Of a stretch of DNA of 63,755 bases, positions 35,849 to 43,286 are shown piece by piece (the stretch's first letter is position 1; the number at the start of each line of letters is the position of its first letter). A model generated the notes under the pieces. The model searched no databases and was not told where the DNA came from. It saw only the letters and a list, made by a program, of their open reading frames with translations. Source of the DNA: Crocinitomicaceae bacterium (GTDB lineage: Bacteria > Bacteroidota > Bacteroidia > Flavobacteriales_D > Crocinitomicaceae); NCBI GenBank assembly GCA_024643555.1, contig JAHEMQ010000006.1:1-63755 (forward strand), read 5' to 3'. The position numbers and the translations under genes are program-made.

Positions 35849-36724
35849 TTATTTGTTTGCCATCACTTCTGCCATTTTGGCGCCGATTTGAGCTGGAGAA
35901 TCAACAACGTGAATTCCACACTCGCGCATGATGCGTTTTTTCGCTTCAGCAGTATCATCGCTTCCACCTACAATGGCACCAGCGTGACCCATCGTTCTTC
36001 CTTTTGGAGCAGTTTCACCAGCAATGAATCCAACAACTGGTTTCGTTCCATTTTCTTTGATCCATTTGGCAGCAATGGCTTCCAAGTTTCCACCAATTTC
36101 TCCAATCATGACAATGCCTTCTGTTTCAGGATCATTCATCAAAAGTTCAACGGCTTCTCTTGTGGTTGTGCCGATGATTGGATCTCCACCAATTCCAATG
36201 GCTGTGGTGATTCCCATTCCCGCTTTCGCTACTTGATCAGCAGCTTCGTATGTTAGTGTTCCTGATTTCGATACGATACCGATTTTTCCTTGTTTGAAAA
36301 CGAAACCTGGCATGATGCCCACCTTCGCTTCTCCAGCAGTAATCACACCTGGGCAATTTGGTCCGATTAATCGGCATTCAAATCCTTTAATGTATTCTTT
36401 TGCTTTGACCATGTCGTTCACTGGAATTCCTTCCGTAATACACACAATCACTTTAATTCCGGCCTCAGCTGCTTCCATAATTGCGTCTGCTGCAAAAGCT
36501 GGCGGAACAAAGATGATGGAAGTGTCCGCTTTCGTGCTAGAAACGGCATCCGCTACTGTGTTAAACACTGGTCGATCAAGGTGCGAACTACCACCTTTTC
36601 CTGGTGTAACCCCACCAACGACATTTGTACCATACTCAATCATCTGACTTGCATGGAAAGTACCTTCACTACCGGTAAATCCTTGAACGATGACTCTGGA
36701 ATTTTTATTTACTAAAACACTCAT
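35849..36724 (-). CDS. sucD: succinate-CoA ligase, alpha subunit
   Basis: SucD with SucC interconverts succinyl-CoA and succinate with substrate-level phosphorylation in the TCA cycle. The 291-aa protein has the CoA-binding Rossmann start ([21 protein letters not shown]), [13 protein letters not shown], and the phospho-histidine region [13 protein letters not shown] (His in GHAGA). The length is normal. sucC is not adjacent, and sucD has its own promoter (36750-36779) and terminator, so it is probably transcribed alone. Confidence 0.97.
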   Translation of the reverse strand: MSVLVNKNSRVIVQGFTGSEGTFHASQMIEYGTNVVGGVTPGKGGSSHLDRPVFNTVADAVSSTKADTSIIFVPPAFAADAIMEAAEAGIKVIVCITEGIPVNDMVKAKEYIKGFECRLIGPNCPGVITAGEAKVGIMPGFVFKQGKIGIVSKSGTLTYEAADQVAKAGMGITTAIGIGGDPIIGTTTREAVELLMNDPETEGIVMIGEIGGNLEAIAAKWIKENGTKPVVGFIAGETAPKGRTMGHAGAIVGGSDDTAEAKKRIMRECGIHVVDSPAQIGAKMAEVMANK

Positions 36725-36749
36725 AAGACTACTTCTATTTTTGCGTGGT

Positions 36750-36779
36750 CAAAATTAATCAATGTGGCGATAATGACAA
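36750..36779 (-). promoter_or_regulatory. sucD promoter
   Basis: On the minus strand TTG (36779-36777), a 19-bp spacer and TAATTTTG (36757-36750) form a near-consensus Bacteroidota promoter, about 22 nt from the expected transcription start to the sucD ATG. Confidence 0.5.
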
Positions 36780-36791
36780 GTAAAACATCAT

Positions 36792-37238
36792 TTATTTCAC
36801 ATCTTCTACTGTCAATTCAAAATATAAGGCGGCATTTGCTGGAACTTTATCTTTTCCGCTTGCACCGTATCCCAATTGTGGAGGAACAATTAAACGCAAT
36901 TGAACCCCTTGTTTTTGTCCAATTAACGCTTCTTTCCAACCTCCAATTAATCCGCGAACGGGTAAATAGATGCTTGATTTTTGTTCATCAAATTTCTTTC
37001 CGGAAAGTAATTGTCCTACGTAAGTAATGCCAACACTATCCGTATAAAGGATTTCTTTTCCCGTACCAGGTTTCATGACCTCCGAATACAAACCACTTTC
37101 TGATTTTACGAGGTGGAATTTTTTACCAGAAATAAATGTTTCAATTTTTCGATCGAAGGATTTCAATTCTTGATCGCTATAGCTGCACGCCGTGAAGAGA
37201 AAAACAAACAATACGGATAACAAGAATAATGGACGCAT
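36792..37238 (-). CDS. FKBP-type PPIase lipoprotein
   Basis: A 148-aa envelope protein with a lipoprotein signal (LFVFLFTAC-S) and one FKBP domain. Visible are SVGITYVGQLLSGKKFDEQKSS, GLIGGWKEALIGQKQG with the active-site Trp, LRLIVPPQLGYGASGKDKVPANAALYFELTV. It likely accelerates prolyl isomerisation in the periplasm. It is the third PPIase in this window, and resembles the gliding-motility-type lipoprotein FKBPs in size. It follows the methyltransferase gene by 10 bp. Confidence 0.88.
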   Translation of the reverse strand: MRPLFLLSVLFVFLFTACSYSDQELKSFDRKIETFISGKKFHLVKSESGLYSEVMKPGTGKEILYTDSVGITYVGQLLSGKKFDEQKSSIYLPVRGLIGGWKEALIGQKQGVQLRLIVPPQLGYGASGKDKVPANAALYFELTVEDVK

Positions 37239-37248
37239 GTGTCAAAAA

Positions 37249-37962
37249 TTATATTTTCGTTAATTGCGCCAAGAAATGAGCATCGAGGTCAAATACCCGT
37301 TGACATTTGAATCCAGCTAAAGTAGCAGTTTCATGCAAGGTGTCATAATCCACATACAACCAATTGAATTCAGGTCCACTGATTTTTTTATAATGCATTT
37401 GAAATTTGAAATTACCATAGTATTCTGCATTCAAATCCATCCAATAGGATCCGTCCTCATCTTCATACAAGTATTTCACATCTGAGGAGTCACAAATGAT
37501 TTGTCCACCCTTGTTTAGCTTTTCTCCCGCATTTTTCAAGAAATGCAATAAATTCGATTTCTTTTGTGCGATACCGATGCCATTCATTAATAAAAGAATG
37601 GTGTCGAATTTTGTTGGTGGATTATAGGATTCAAAATCAATTTGTTTGGCCGGAATTCCTTGATCTTTCAAATAGCTTACTGCGCCTGCTGACGTATCAA
37701 TCGCGAAAACATCGTGTCCACGTTTGATGAGTTCCTTTGCATGCACACCAGCACCAGCACCCGCATCCAATACCTGTCCTTTACATAACTTAATGGCTAA
37801 TTGCTCTAATTCAGGCATTTCCTTGTAGGAACGAAAAAGCACTTCAATTGGAATGATGTCATCGTCACATAAATCAGACGAGACAACAATGTCAAATGGC
37901 TTTTTTGTTCGGTGATAATCCAAAATGGCTTCGCCAATAGGATCTTTTGTAGGTGTTTTCAT
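37249..37962 (-). CDS. class I SAM-dependent methyltransferase
   Basis: This 237-aa methyltransferase has motif I VLDAGAGAGVHAKELIKRG (residues about 63-82), the acidic strand-2 end VFAIDTSAGAV and a motif IV-like TILLLMNGIGIA. It lacks a signal peptide. The target (small molecule, protein or RNA) is not evident. It begins 1 bp after the PRiA4-like gene and precedes the FKBP gene by 10 bp, in a run descending from cca. Confidence 0.8.
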   Translation of the reverse strand: MKTPTKDPIGEAILDYHRTKKPFDIVVSSDLCDDDIIPIEVLFRSYKEMPELEQLAIKLCKGQVLDAGAGAGVHAKELIKRGHDVFAIDTSAGAVSYLKDQGIPAKQIDFESYNPPTKFDTILLLMNGIGIAQKKSNLLHFLKNAGEKLNKGGQIICDSSDVKYLYEDEDGSYWMDLNAEYYGNFKFQMHYKKISGPEFNWLYVDYDTLHETATLAGFKCQRVFDLDAHFLAQLTKI

Positions 37963-37963
37963 A

Positions 37964-38524
37964 CTAATATTCGTACTCGTTGTAGTCGCTTAAATCGTCA
38001 TCAGAGTAATCATCATCAAATTCATTAAAGCCAAAATCATCCTCTTCTTCTTCGGAATCTAGTTCGCCCTCTCCAAGGAAAAGTTCTTCTTCAAGTGCTT
38101 CTCTTGAATCTTCGTGAGGTGCTTTCCCAATTGCTAATAACATTTCTGGAGTAGTTGGCTCGTTGCGGTCATATCCAATTAATTCAATCAGGAAAATCCA
38201 CATTTTCATGAAGTCATAAACTAGAATGAAACGTTGATCTGGTTCTTCTAAGAAGTCTTTGATGATGGCGTTTTTCATTACCGTAGCGGGGGAATCAATG
38301 GAATCATCATCGTAAGACATGTCCAACAAACTGATTTCATGGCCTTTGTCCCAATCTTCATTGGAAACATAAAAACTAGCCATTTGATCACCCTTAAAGT
38401 CAAATGATTTTAAAATGGCATGATAAAACGATTCAAAGTCACTCGCGTCACTTATCAAGACGTCTCTAAAAACTTCTTCATTTTTATCTGTATCCAATAA
38501 AACCCTGAATTTTAAGCCTGGCAT
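37964..38524 (-). CDS. PRiA4_ORF3-like protein with acidic tail
   Basis: This 186-aa protein matches the plasmid pRiA4b ORF-3 / IS1096 TnpR-like family in its first ~130 residues. It begins GLKFRVLLDTDKNEEVFRDVLI and includes FESFYHAILKSFDFKGDQMASFYVSNEDWDKG. Despite the family name there is no recombinase signature. Residues about 150-186 are a run of Asp, Glu and Tyr. Function unknown. It is flanked by cca (33 bp upstream) and the methyltransferase (1 bp downstream), so it is chromosomal housekeeping context, not a mobile element. Confidence 0.75.
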   Translation of the reverse strand: MPGLKFRVLLDTDKNEEVFRDVLISDASDFESFYHAILKSFDFKGDQMASFYVSNEDWDKGHEISLLDMSYDDDSIDSPATVMKNAIIKDFLEEPDQRFILVYDFMKMWIFLIELIGYDRNEPTTPEMLLAIGKAPHEDSREALEEELFLGEGELDSEEEEDDFGFNEFDDDYSDDDLSDYNEYEY

Positions 38525-38557
38525 TTGTGTGTTTTTACGCGTATGGTAAAGGTACGA

Positions 38558-39994
38558 TTATTTCTCTATTATTGGCGGGTTGACCATTGTTAATCCTAAT
38601 TCTTTTCCGAGTTTAAGCATTTCAGAAATGGCTTCTTCTACCGAATTTGATATCATGCCTTCTAGAATTGCTTCTTTTATTCTGGACTTTATAATTCCAA
38701 TTTCCGCGCAAGGACCAATTTCAAATGTTTTCATGATCAATTCCCCACTTACAGGAGGTTGAAAATTCCGAATTCGGTCTTTTTCTTCTACTTGTTTTAA
38801 TTTCTCAGAAACGAGTTCAAAGTTCTTTTTGTAGCGTTTGACCTTGAATTCATTTTTCGAAGTAATGTCTGCGTTACACAACAACATGAGGTCCTCAATA
38901 TCGTCACCGGCTTCATGCAATAATCTACGAACTGCTGAGTCTGTCACAGAACCTTTTACCAAGGCAATGGGGCGCAAATGTAGTCGAACCAATTTTTGAA
39001 CGTATTTCATTTTGAAGTCCAACGGCAAGCGCAAACGAGTAAAAATACGTGGAACCATTTTCGCTCCTAACTCCTCATGACCATGGAAGGTCCAACCAGC
39101 AACAGGGTCGAAGCGCTTTGTTGGAGGCTTGGCAATATCGTGAAGAATCGCAGCCCAACGCAACCAGAGTGAATCGCTGTTCTGAGCGAGGTTGTCGAGG
39201 ACTTCTAATGTATGGTAAAAATTGTCCTTGTGAGCCTTTCCATTTATTGTTTCGATGCCATGCAAGGCGATCATTTCTGGAAAAAATTGATGCAAGAGAT
39301 CGGTTGCGTTTAATAATTTAAATCCTCGAGAAGGGACCTCCGTGAGAATGATTTTATTCAATTCATCGGTAATGCGTTCCTGCGAGATAATCTCTAGACG
39401 AGAAGCTTGTTTTTTCATCGCCTCCAAACAAGTTCGCTCGATTTGAAAGTCGAAACGCGTGGCAAAACGAATGGCTCTCAACATTCTTAGTGGATCGTCG
39501 CTGAACGTGATTTCAGGTTCTAGTGGGGTGCGAATGATGCCTTTTTCAATATCCGAAACACCTCCAAATGGATCGACCAATTCTCCGTAGGAATCTTGAT
39601 GTAAGGTTAACGCTAAGGTGTTGATCGTAAAATCTCTTCGATTCTGATCGTCTTGCAGTGTACCTTGTTCGGTAATGGGTTTCCTGGAGTCTCTTGAATA
39701 TGATTCTTTCCGGGCTCCAACGAATTCTATGTCTAAATCCTTGTAACGAAAATGAGCGGTTCCAAAATTTTTGAAAACACTCACTTTTTTTACGCGGAGT
39801 ATTTTAGCTATTTCTTGAGCCAATGCAGGACCATCTCCCAGAACGAGGATATCGATGTCCTTTGATGGTCGTTCCATGATTAAATCGCGCACAAAACCCC
39901 CGATCACAAATGCCTGTAGGTCATGATCAGTCGCGTATTGAGATACAACTTTAAATACGGGGTGTTTTAATTTTGCTGCGTAATTCGAAGACAT
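38558..39994 (-). CDS. cca: CCA tRNA nucleotidyltransferase with HD domain
   Basis: This enzyme adds or repairs the 3' CCA of tRNAs. The 478-aa protein has the class II nucleotidyltransferase head (FVIGGFVRDLIMERPSKDIDIL; carboxylates in DID), the RRDFTINTLAL motif, DDPLRMLRAIRFATRF, and an HD phosphohydrolase segment (WAAILHDIAKPPTK, then H-x-E). The chosen ATG (MSSNYAAK) is 6 nt after a TACCTTTG box. It is relevant that one of the two tRNA-Glu copies in this window lacks an encoded CCA. The downstream PRiA4, methyltransferase and FKBP genes may be co-transcribed. Confidence 0.95.
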   Translation of the reverse strand: MSSNYAAKLKHPVFKVVSQYATDHDLQAFVIGGFVRDLIMERPSKDIDILVLGDGPALAQEIAKILRVKKVSVFKNFGTAHFRYKDLDIEFVGARKESYSRDSRKPITEQGTLQDDQNRRDFTINTLALTLHQDSYGELVDPFGGVSDIEKGIIRTPLEPEITFSDDPLRMLRAIRFATRFDFQIERTCLEAMKKQASRLEIISQERITDELNKIILTEVPSRGFKLLNATDLLHQFFPEMIALHGIETINGKAHKDNFYHTLEVLDNLAQNSDSLWLRWAAILHDIAKPPTKRFDPVAGWTFHGHEELGAKMVPRIFTRLRLPLDFKMKYVQKLVRLHLRPIALVKGSVTDSAVRRLLHEAGDDIEDLMLLCNADITSKNEFKVKRYKKNFELVSEKLKQVEEKDRIRNFQPPVSGELIMKTFEIGPCAEIGIIKSRIKEAILEGMISNSVEEAISEMLKLGKELGLTMVNPPIIEK

Positions 39995-40000
39995 CGGGCG

Positions 40001-40008
40001 CAAAGGTA
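40001..40008 (-). promoter_or_regulatory. TACCTTTG -7 box before cca
   Basis: An exact TAnnTTTG on the minus strand ends 6 nt before the cca ATG. Transcripts would begin within about 3 nt of the start codon. No matching -33 element is obvious. Confidence 0.35.
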
Positions 40009-40036
40009 CGAAGAAGGAATCGAATAGCGTTCGATG

Positions 40037-40642
40037 CTAATCGAAATCCTCTTCATCATCCTCGTCGAATGCTTCTTCGTCATCACGTTTTTTGTAGGAG
40101 AACAAATCATCGTCGAAGTCATCATCATCGTCATCGTCAAAAAAGCGATTTGCCTTCCCACTTTTTTTATACGCATCCATTTTTGGTTTCTTGGAGCGAT
40201 TGTCGGAGTCTGAATCACCAGGTTTTTTGTCCTTGTTAACTTTTTTTCTTGGCTCCGATTTTAATAAGTCAATCGGTGGAATAATCACAGGTGCATCCGA
40301 ACTAGCGGGAGTACTTGGACGTCTGTCATCGTTTCGAGGAGTGAAAGGACGTTGGAAATCTCCAGAAGAACGAGGATTGTTGTTTGGGCGTGTGTCTCCA
40401 CGTTGCTCTGCTTCTTTAACGGCGATATCACGACCGTTGATCATGTGCCCGTTCAAAGCTTGAATGGCATTCATGGCTTCATCGCGGTCGGCCATCTCAA
40501 CAAAGGCAAAGCCTCTTGATTTACCTGTTTCTCTGTCAGTAGCGACATTCACTTTGATTACGCTACCATGTTGTTCGAACAATTGTCTTAATTGCTCATT
40601 GGTCACTCCAAAATCTAATTTGGCAACAAAAATACTGGTCAT
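40037..40642 (-). CDS. RRM-domain RNA-binding protein with acidic tail
   Basis: The 201-aa product carries a single RNA-recognition motif (residues 1-80), with RNP2 IFVAKL at 4-9 and RNP1 KSRGFAFV at 41-48. A Pro/Arg-rich and Lys-rich linker follows, and the tail (about 168-201) is dominated by Asp and Glu. Cold-shock-type RRM proteins of this sort are common in Bacteroidota and cyanobacteria; RNA chaperone activity is inferred. Much of the tail is coded by GAT-type trinucleotide repeats. It has its own promoter at 40694-40723. Confidence 0.88.
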   Translation of the reverse strand: MTSIFVAKLDFGVTNEQLRQLFEQHGSVIKVNVATDRETGKSRGFAFVEMADRDEAMNAIQALNGHMINGRDIAVKEAEQRGDTRPNNNPRSSGDFQRPFTPRNDDRRPSTPASSDAPVIIPPIDLLKSEPRKKVNKDKKPGDSDSDNRSKKPKMDAYKKSGKANRFFDDDDDDDFDDDLFSYKKRDDEEAFDEDDEEDFD

Positions 40643-41015
40643 AAATGTTTAAAAAGCAACGATTTTACTTGTTATTAGTAAGGTTTAACACGTCGAAATT
40701 AGAATAAAAAATTAAAAACTCAACATGGAATGATAAAAAAGATCAATTAAAGTCAGAGATTCTTTTTTTGAACATGTGCGTGATCGCTGATTTTGAAGCG
40801 GAAATTACTGCTTTTCTGAGAGTCGTACCACAGATGATGCAACCTATATGATTTCATCCTCATCGGATTAAAAAACAACTAGTATTGATGTAAGTAGCAG
40901 AATATGAGAATGATACCATTTTTGAAGTGATAAGCGCTGAAAAAAAAGTGATTTTAGCCTTCAAAAATTTTATCAATTATCAACGTTTCCCTAAATTTGA
41001 CCCTCGAATCATACT
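40643..41015. other. 373-bp gene-free divergent region
   Basis: AT-rich sequence between the divergent RRM and SiaC-like genes. It contains the RRM promoter at one end and a TAAATTTG box (40992-40999) 16 nt before the SiaC-like gene at the other. Between them I see no convincing gene, RNA or repeat. A 25-codon frame at 40774-40851 is the only notable ORF and is not supported. Confidence 0.5.
40694..40723 (-). promoter_or_regulatory. RRM gene promoter
   Basis: On the minus strand TTG (40723-40721), a 19-bp spacer and TAATTTCG (40701-40694; one mismatch) lie about 50 nt upstream of the RRM start. Confidence 0.4.
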
Positions 41016-41405
41016 ATGGACCATTTAGTCATTGCTCAAACAGAACAAACACCGCTCGTTTCTTTTCTTTCGAATGGAATCCTTGAAATCAGTGGAAAAT
41101 CTATCGATCAAAACTCCTTTGATTTTTGGCAACCAGTGATTTCTTGGGTGAAATTGTATATGGAACAACCAGCGACTAAAACCTGTTTAAATCTGTTTAT
41201 TGAAACGCTTGATACAAGTTCGTCAAGTGCATTGGTGGAGGTGCTTTACATGTTAAAAGACCTTTCAAAGGAAGGTCATGCTGTTCATGTTCATTGGAAC
41301 TACGAAGAAAATGATTTGGACATGTTGGAACTAGGAAAGGACATGGAGCAATTGACTCAAATCGTTTTTGCTTTTGATGTATTGAAGCCATTTCAGATTG
41401 CTTAA
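41016..41405 (+). CDS. SiaC-family (DUF1987) regulatory phosphoprotein
   Basis: This 129-aa protein matches DUF1987/SiaC in its pattern: GILEISGKSIDQNSFDFWQPVISWVKLYME, then LNLFIETLDTSSSSALVEVLYML, and VHVHWNYEENDLDMLELGKDM. In Pseudomonas, SiaC is phosphorylated on a Thr and controls a diguanylate cyclase; the Thr in LDTSSSS is the corresponding candidate. The SiaA/SiaB/SiaD partners are not in this window, so c-di-GMP involvement here is not supported by context. Confidence 0.8.
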   Translation: MDHLVIAQTEQTPLVSFLSNGILEISGKSIDQNSFDFWQPVISWVKLYMEQPATKTCLNLFIETLDTSSSSALVEVLYMLKDLSKEGHAVHVHWNYEENDLDMLELGKDMEQLTQIVFAFDVLKPFQIA

Positions 41406-41409
41406 GCGA

Positions 41410-41437
41410 TTGAAACGCTTGAAAATTGCTATTTTTG
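41410..41437 (+). promoter_or_regulatory. promoter ending 3 nt before the 41441 start codon
   Basis: TTG at 41410-41412, a 17-bp spacer and TATTTTTG at 41430-41437 fit the consensus, with the ATG at 41441. This predicts a leaderless transcript. Confidence 0.5.
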
Positions 41438-41440
41438 TTC

Positions 41441-41683
41441 ATGCGTTTAGTTAAACAGATTCCTCACGAACGATTTTTTATTCAACTTCATTCCTACAAT
41501 GGTAAGTTCATTCTTAGTATTTCGATTGACGCATTTGAGCAATCGTTCAAAGTGAATGAAAGTGATTTACCTCAAGTGGATCAACTGGAAAAATTAATGG
41601 AAGGAGAATTTTTAACAAAATGCATTCACCGCTTTATTGAAATGCGCAGTGATTGGACAAAACTTTTAACATCAACTCAGTAG
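41441..41683 (+). CDS. small hypothetical protein
   Basis: I do not recognise this 80-aa protein. It is polar with a central strand pair (FFIQLHSYNGKFILSISIDAF) and a helical end (CIHRFIEMRSDWTKLL). The start is the first ATG after the promoter; the further upstream frame is the promoter itself. It sits between the SiaC-like gene and the OmpH-like lipoprotein gene, 1 bp before the latter, so it likely shares that transcript. Confidence 0.6.
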   Translation: MRLVKQIPHERFFIQLHSYNGKFILSISIDAFEQSFKVNESDLPQVDQLEKLMEGEFLTKCIHRFIEMRSDWTKLLTSTQ

Positions 41684-41684
41684 T

Positions 41685-42284
41685 ATGAATTTACGCAACA
41701 TTCTTTTATCGACAATCTTTGGATTATTCCTCTTTTCTTCGTGTGGTGAGAAGCCGGCACCTAAAAAAGATACACAACCGAAAGTGGAGTCAAAATCTTT
41801 GGATGGATTAAAAATTGCCTACTATTCAAATGATAGTATTAAAAAGCAATTTGACTATTTTGTGAAGGAGGAAGCAATTATCAAGAAAAAACAAAAAGCA
41901 TTTGAAGCAGAGGTAGAGCGTAGAACCAAAGTATACGAAGCCTTTATTACAAAAAAGGATGCCGAAGCACGTGGAGGACTACTTTCCCAAAACGAAATTG
42001 GACGTGTTCAGCAGCGTGCACAAGAGATGCAAAACGAAATCATGCAATATCAACAAAGCGAAGGTGCAAAAATTGAAGAGCAAGCAATGAAATCCTTGGA
42101 AGCAGTGAACAAGAAGATCGAAGCACTTGGAAAAAAATACTGCGAAATGCACCACATCGATTTACTGTTAATGCACGGTGAGGGTGGTCAAATCAACTTC
42201 ATCAATCCAGGTATGGATGTGACGGAGGAGTTTATTAATTACTTAAATGAGAATCAAGCTCAAATCGAAAAGGAATTAAAGTAA
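41685..42284 (+). CDS. OmpH/Skp-like lipoprotein
   Basis: This 199-aa protein has a lipoprotein signal (IFGLFLFSSC-G). The Skp-like pattern follows: a short strand (LKIAYYSNDSIKKQF), a long charged coiled coil (residues about 60-145), and a closing segment CEMHHIDLLLMHGEGGQINFINPGMDVT that matches the strands closing the Skp/OmpH core. Skp-type proteins hold unfolded outer-membrane proteins in the periplasm; a lipid anchor would tether this one. The start lies 1 bp after the 80-aa gene and its end is 1 bp before DUF4924. Confidence 0.78.
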   Translation: MNLRNILLSTIFGLFLFSSCGEKPAPKKDTQPKVESKSLDGLKIAYYSNDSIKKQFDYFVKEEAIIKKKQKAFEAEVERRTKVYEAFITKKDAEARGGLLSQNEIGRVQQRAQEMQNEIMQYQQSEGAKIEEQAMKSLEAVNKKIEALGKKYCEMHHIDLLLMHGEGGQINFINPGMDVTEEFINYLNENQAQIEKELK

Positions 42285-42285
42285 G

Positions 42286-42837
42286 ATGCGGCCAACTGAA
42301 TCAAAAAAAATAGAAAACGTTGCCGAATACCTTTTGTATTTGTATCAAATTGAGGATCTTGTACGTTCCCTTCAATTAGACATCAATTTGATTAAATCTC
42401 AAGTTCTTGAGCCATCGATTCGCGATGAATTTCAGTTGAAAGATCAAGTTAATTGGTACGAGCAACTGGTACGTGAAATGAAAGTGAAAGGTCTGCAAAA
42501 AGACGGACATATTGATGAAGTGCAAGAGATTTTGGTGGAATTAACCTATTTACATAATAGTTTGTTGACCATCATGAATGATGCGAAGTACAAAGGACTC
42601 TGTGAAAATGCACATCAGGCCTTGGATGAATTTAAGCAAAAATCAAATATGGCTCAGCATCAAGATGTTGAAATATTATTGCACGCCATGTTCATGAAAT
42701 TGCAATTAAAAATGCGCAAGAAGGAAATCAGTGCAGAAACGGAGGCTGCTTTTGATTTAATGCGCATTCAATTGGCTTACCTAGCAAGGGAATATCAGCG
42801 CATGAAATCCGGTGAGTGGAATCACCTCAACAATTAA
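42286..42837 (+). CDS. DUF4924 family protein
   Basis: This 183-aa cytoplasmic protein is almost entirely helical. The N-terminal pattern KKIENVAEYLLYLYQIEDLVRSLQ and the central WYEQLVREMKVKGLQKDGHI match DUF4924, a Bacteroidota family with no assigned function. The start follows the lipoprotein stop by 1 bp. Its end overlaps the convergent HSDR_N gene by 4 bp. Confidence 0.8.
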   Translation: MRPTESKKIENVAEYLLYLYQIEDLVRSLQLDINLIKSQVLEPSIRDEFQLKDQVNWYEQLVREMKVKGLQKDGHIDEVQEILVELTYLHNSLLTIMNDAKYKGLCENAHQALDEFKQKSNMAQHQDVEILLHAMFMKLQLKMRKKEISAETEAAFDLMRIQLAYLAREYQRMKSGEWNHLNN

Positions 42838-43286
42838 TCGTTTGTTGGAAGTTGCGTCAATTCGCACAAGGAATTTTTCTCGGAGTCCACACCGAAATAC
42901 GCATGATCAAGGCCGTTTGTTAAGGCAATATATTTACCCTGCATTTCTTTCTGGTAGGTGAGTGCTTGATACAAGGTGTCTATGGTAATTGGAATTTTTG
43001 GGGCTTTACATTCCACTAAAATTTGAGGTTGAAAATCTGAATCGTATACAACGATATCCCAGCGTTTTGTCAATCCAGCATATTGAATTGATTTTTCAAC
43101 TGCGATCCGTGTGATGGGATAATTCAACTGTTGGTTTAAATAGGAAATAAAATGTTGACGTACCCATTCTTCGGGCGTTAGTACTAGTTTTTTGCCTCGA
43201 ATCAAACACTGAACGAATAATTGGTTATCCGTTCGCGTAAGAACTAATTTCGTTTGAGGTAAATTGAGTGGAACGATCACGCTCAT
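42834..43286 (-). CDS. HsdR N-terminal-domain (PD-(D/E)xK) protein
   Basis: This 150-aa protein is an HSDR_N_2-type nuclease-fold domain standing alone. The catalytic pattern is visible: KRWDIVVYD (Asp) followed by ILVECKAP (the E-x-K), and VRQHFISYL upstream. There is no helicase domain, methylase or specificity gene nearby, so it is not a restriction system by context. It overlaps ald by 1 bp (TAATG) and closes an 11-gene run. Its role in Bacteroidota is unknown; a DNA repair or metabolism role is conjecture. Confidence 0.75.
   Translation of the reverse strand: MSVIVPLNLPQTKLVLTRTDNQLFVQCLIRGKKLVLTPEEWVRQHFISYLNQQLNYPITRIAVEKSIQYAGLTKRWDIVVYDSDFQPQILVECKAPKIPITIDTLYQALTYQKEMQGKYIALTNGLDHAYFGVDSEKNSLCELTQLPTND

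Noticed and set aside
35888-36647. Long frames antisense to sucD
   Set aside because: They are shadows of the conserved sucD frame on the other strand, with low-complexity Ser/Thr/Asn content.
37964-38524. Plasmid/IS-derived gene (pRiA4b ORF-3, IS1096 name)
   Set aside because: The family name is historical. There are no transposase motifs, inverted repeats or target duplications, and the neighbours are housekeeping genes.
40774-40851. 25-codon frame starting MCVIADF, followed by further in-frame coding-like stretches
   Set aside because: Two stop codons interrupt the frame over about 75 codons and there is no family similarity. Chance open frames are expected in AT-rich DNA.
42834-43286. 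Remnant of a type I restriction-modification locus
   Set aside because: No hsdM, hsdS or helicase sequence is nearby, and the gene is intact and translationally coupled to ald.
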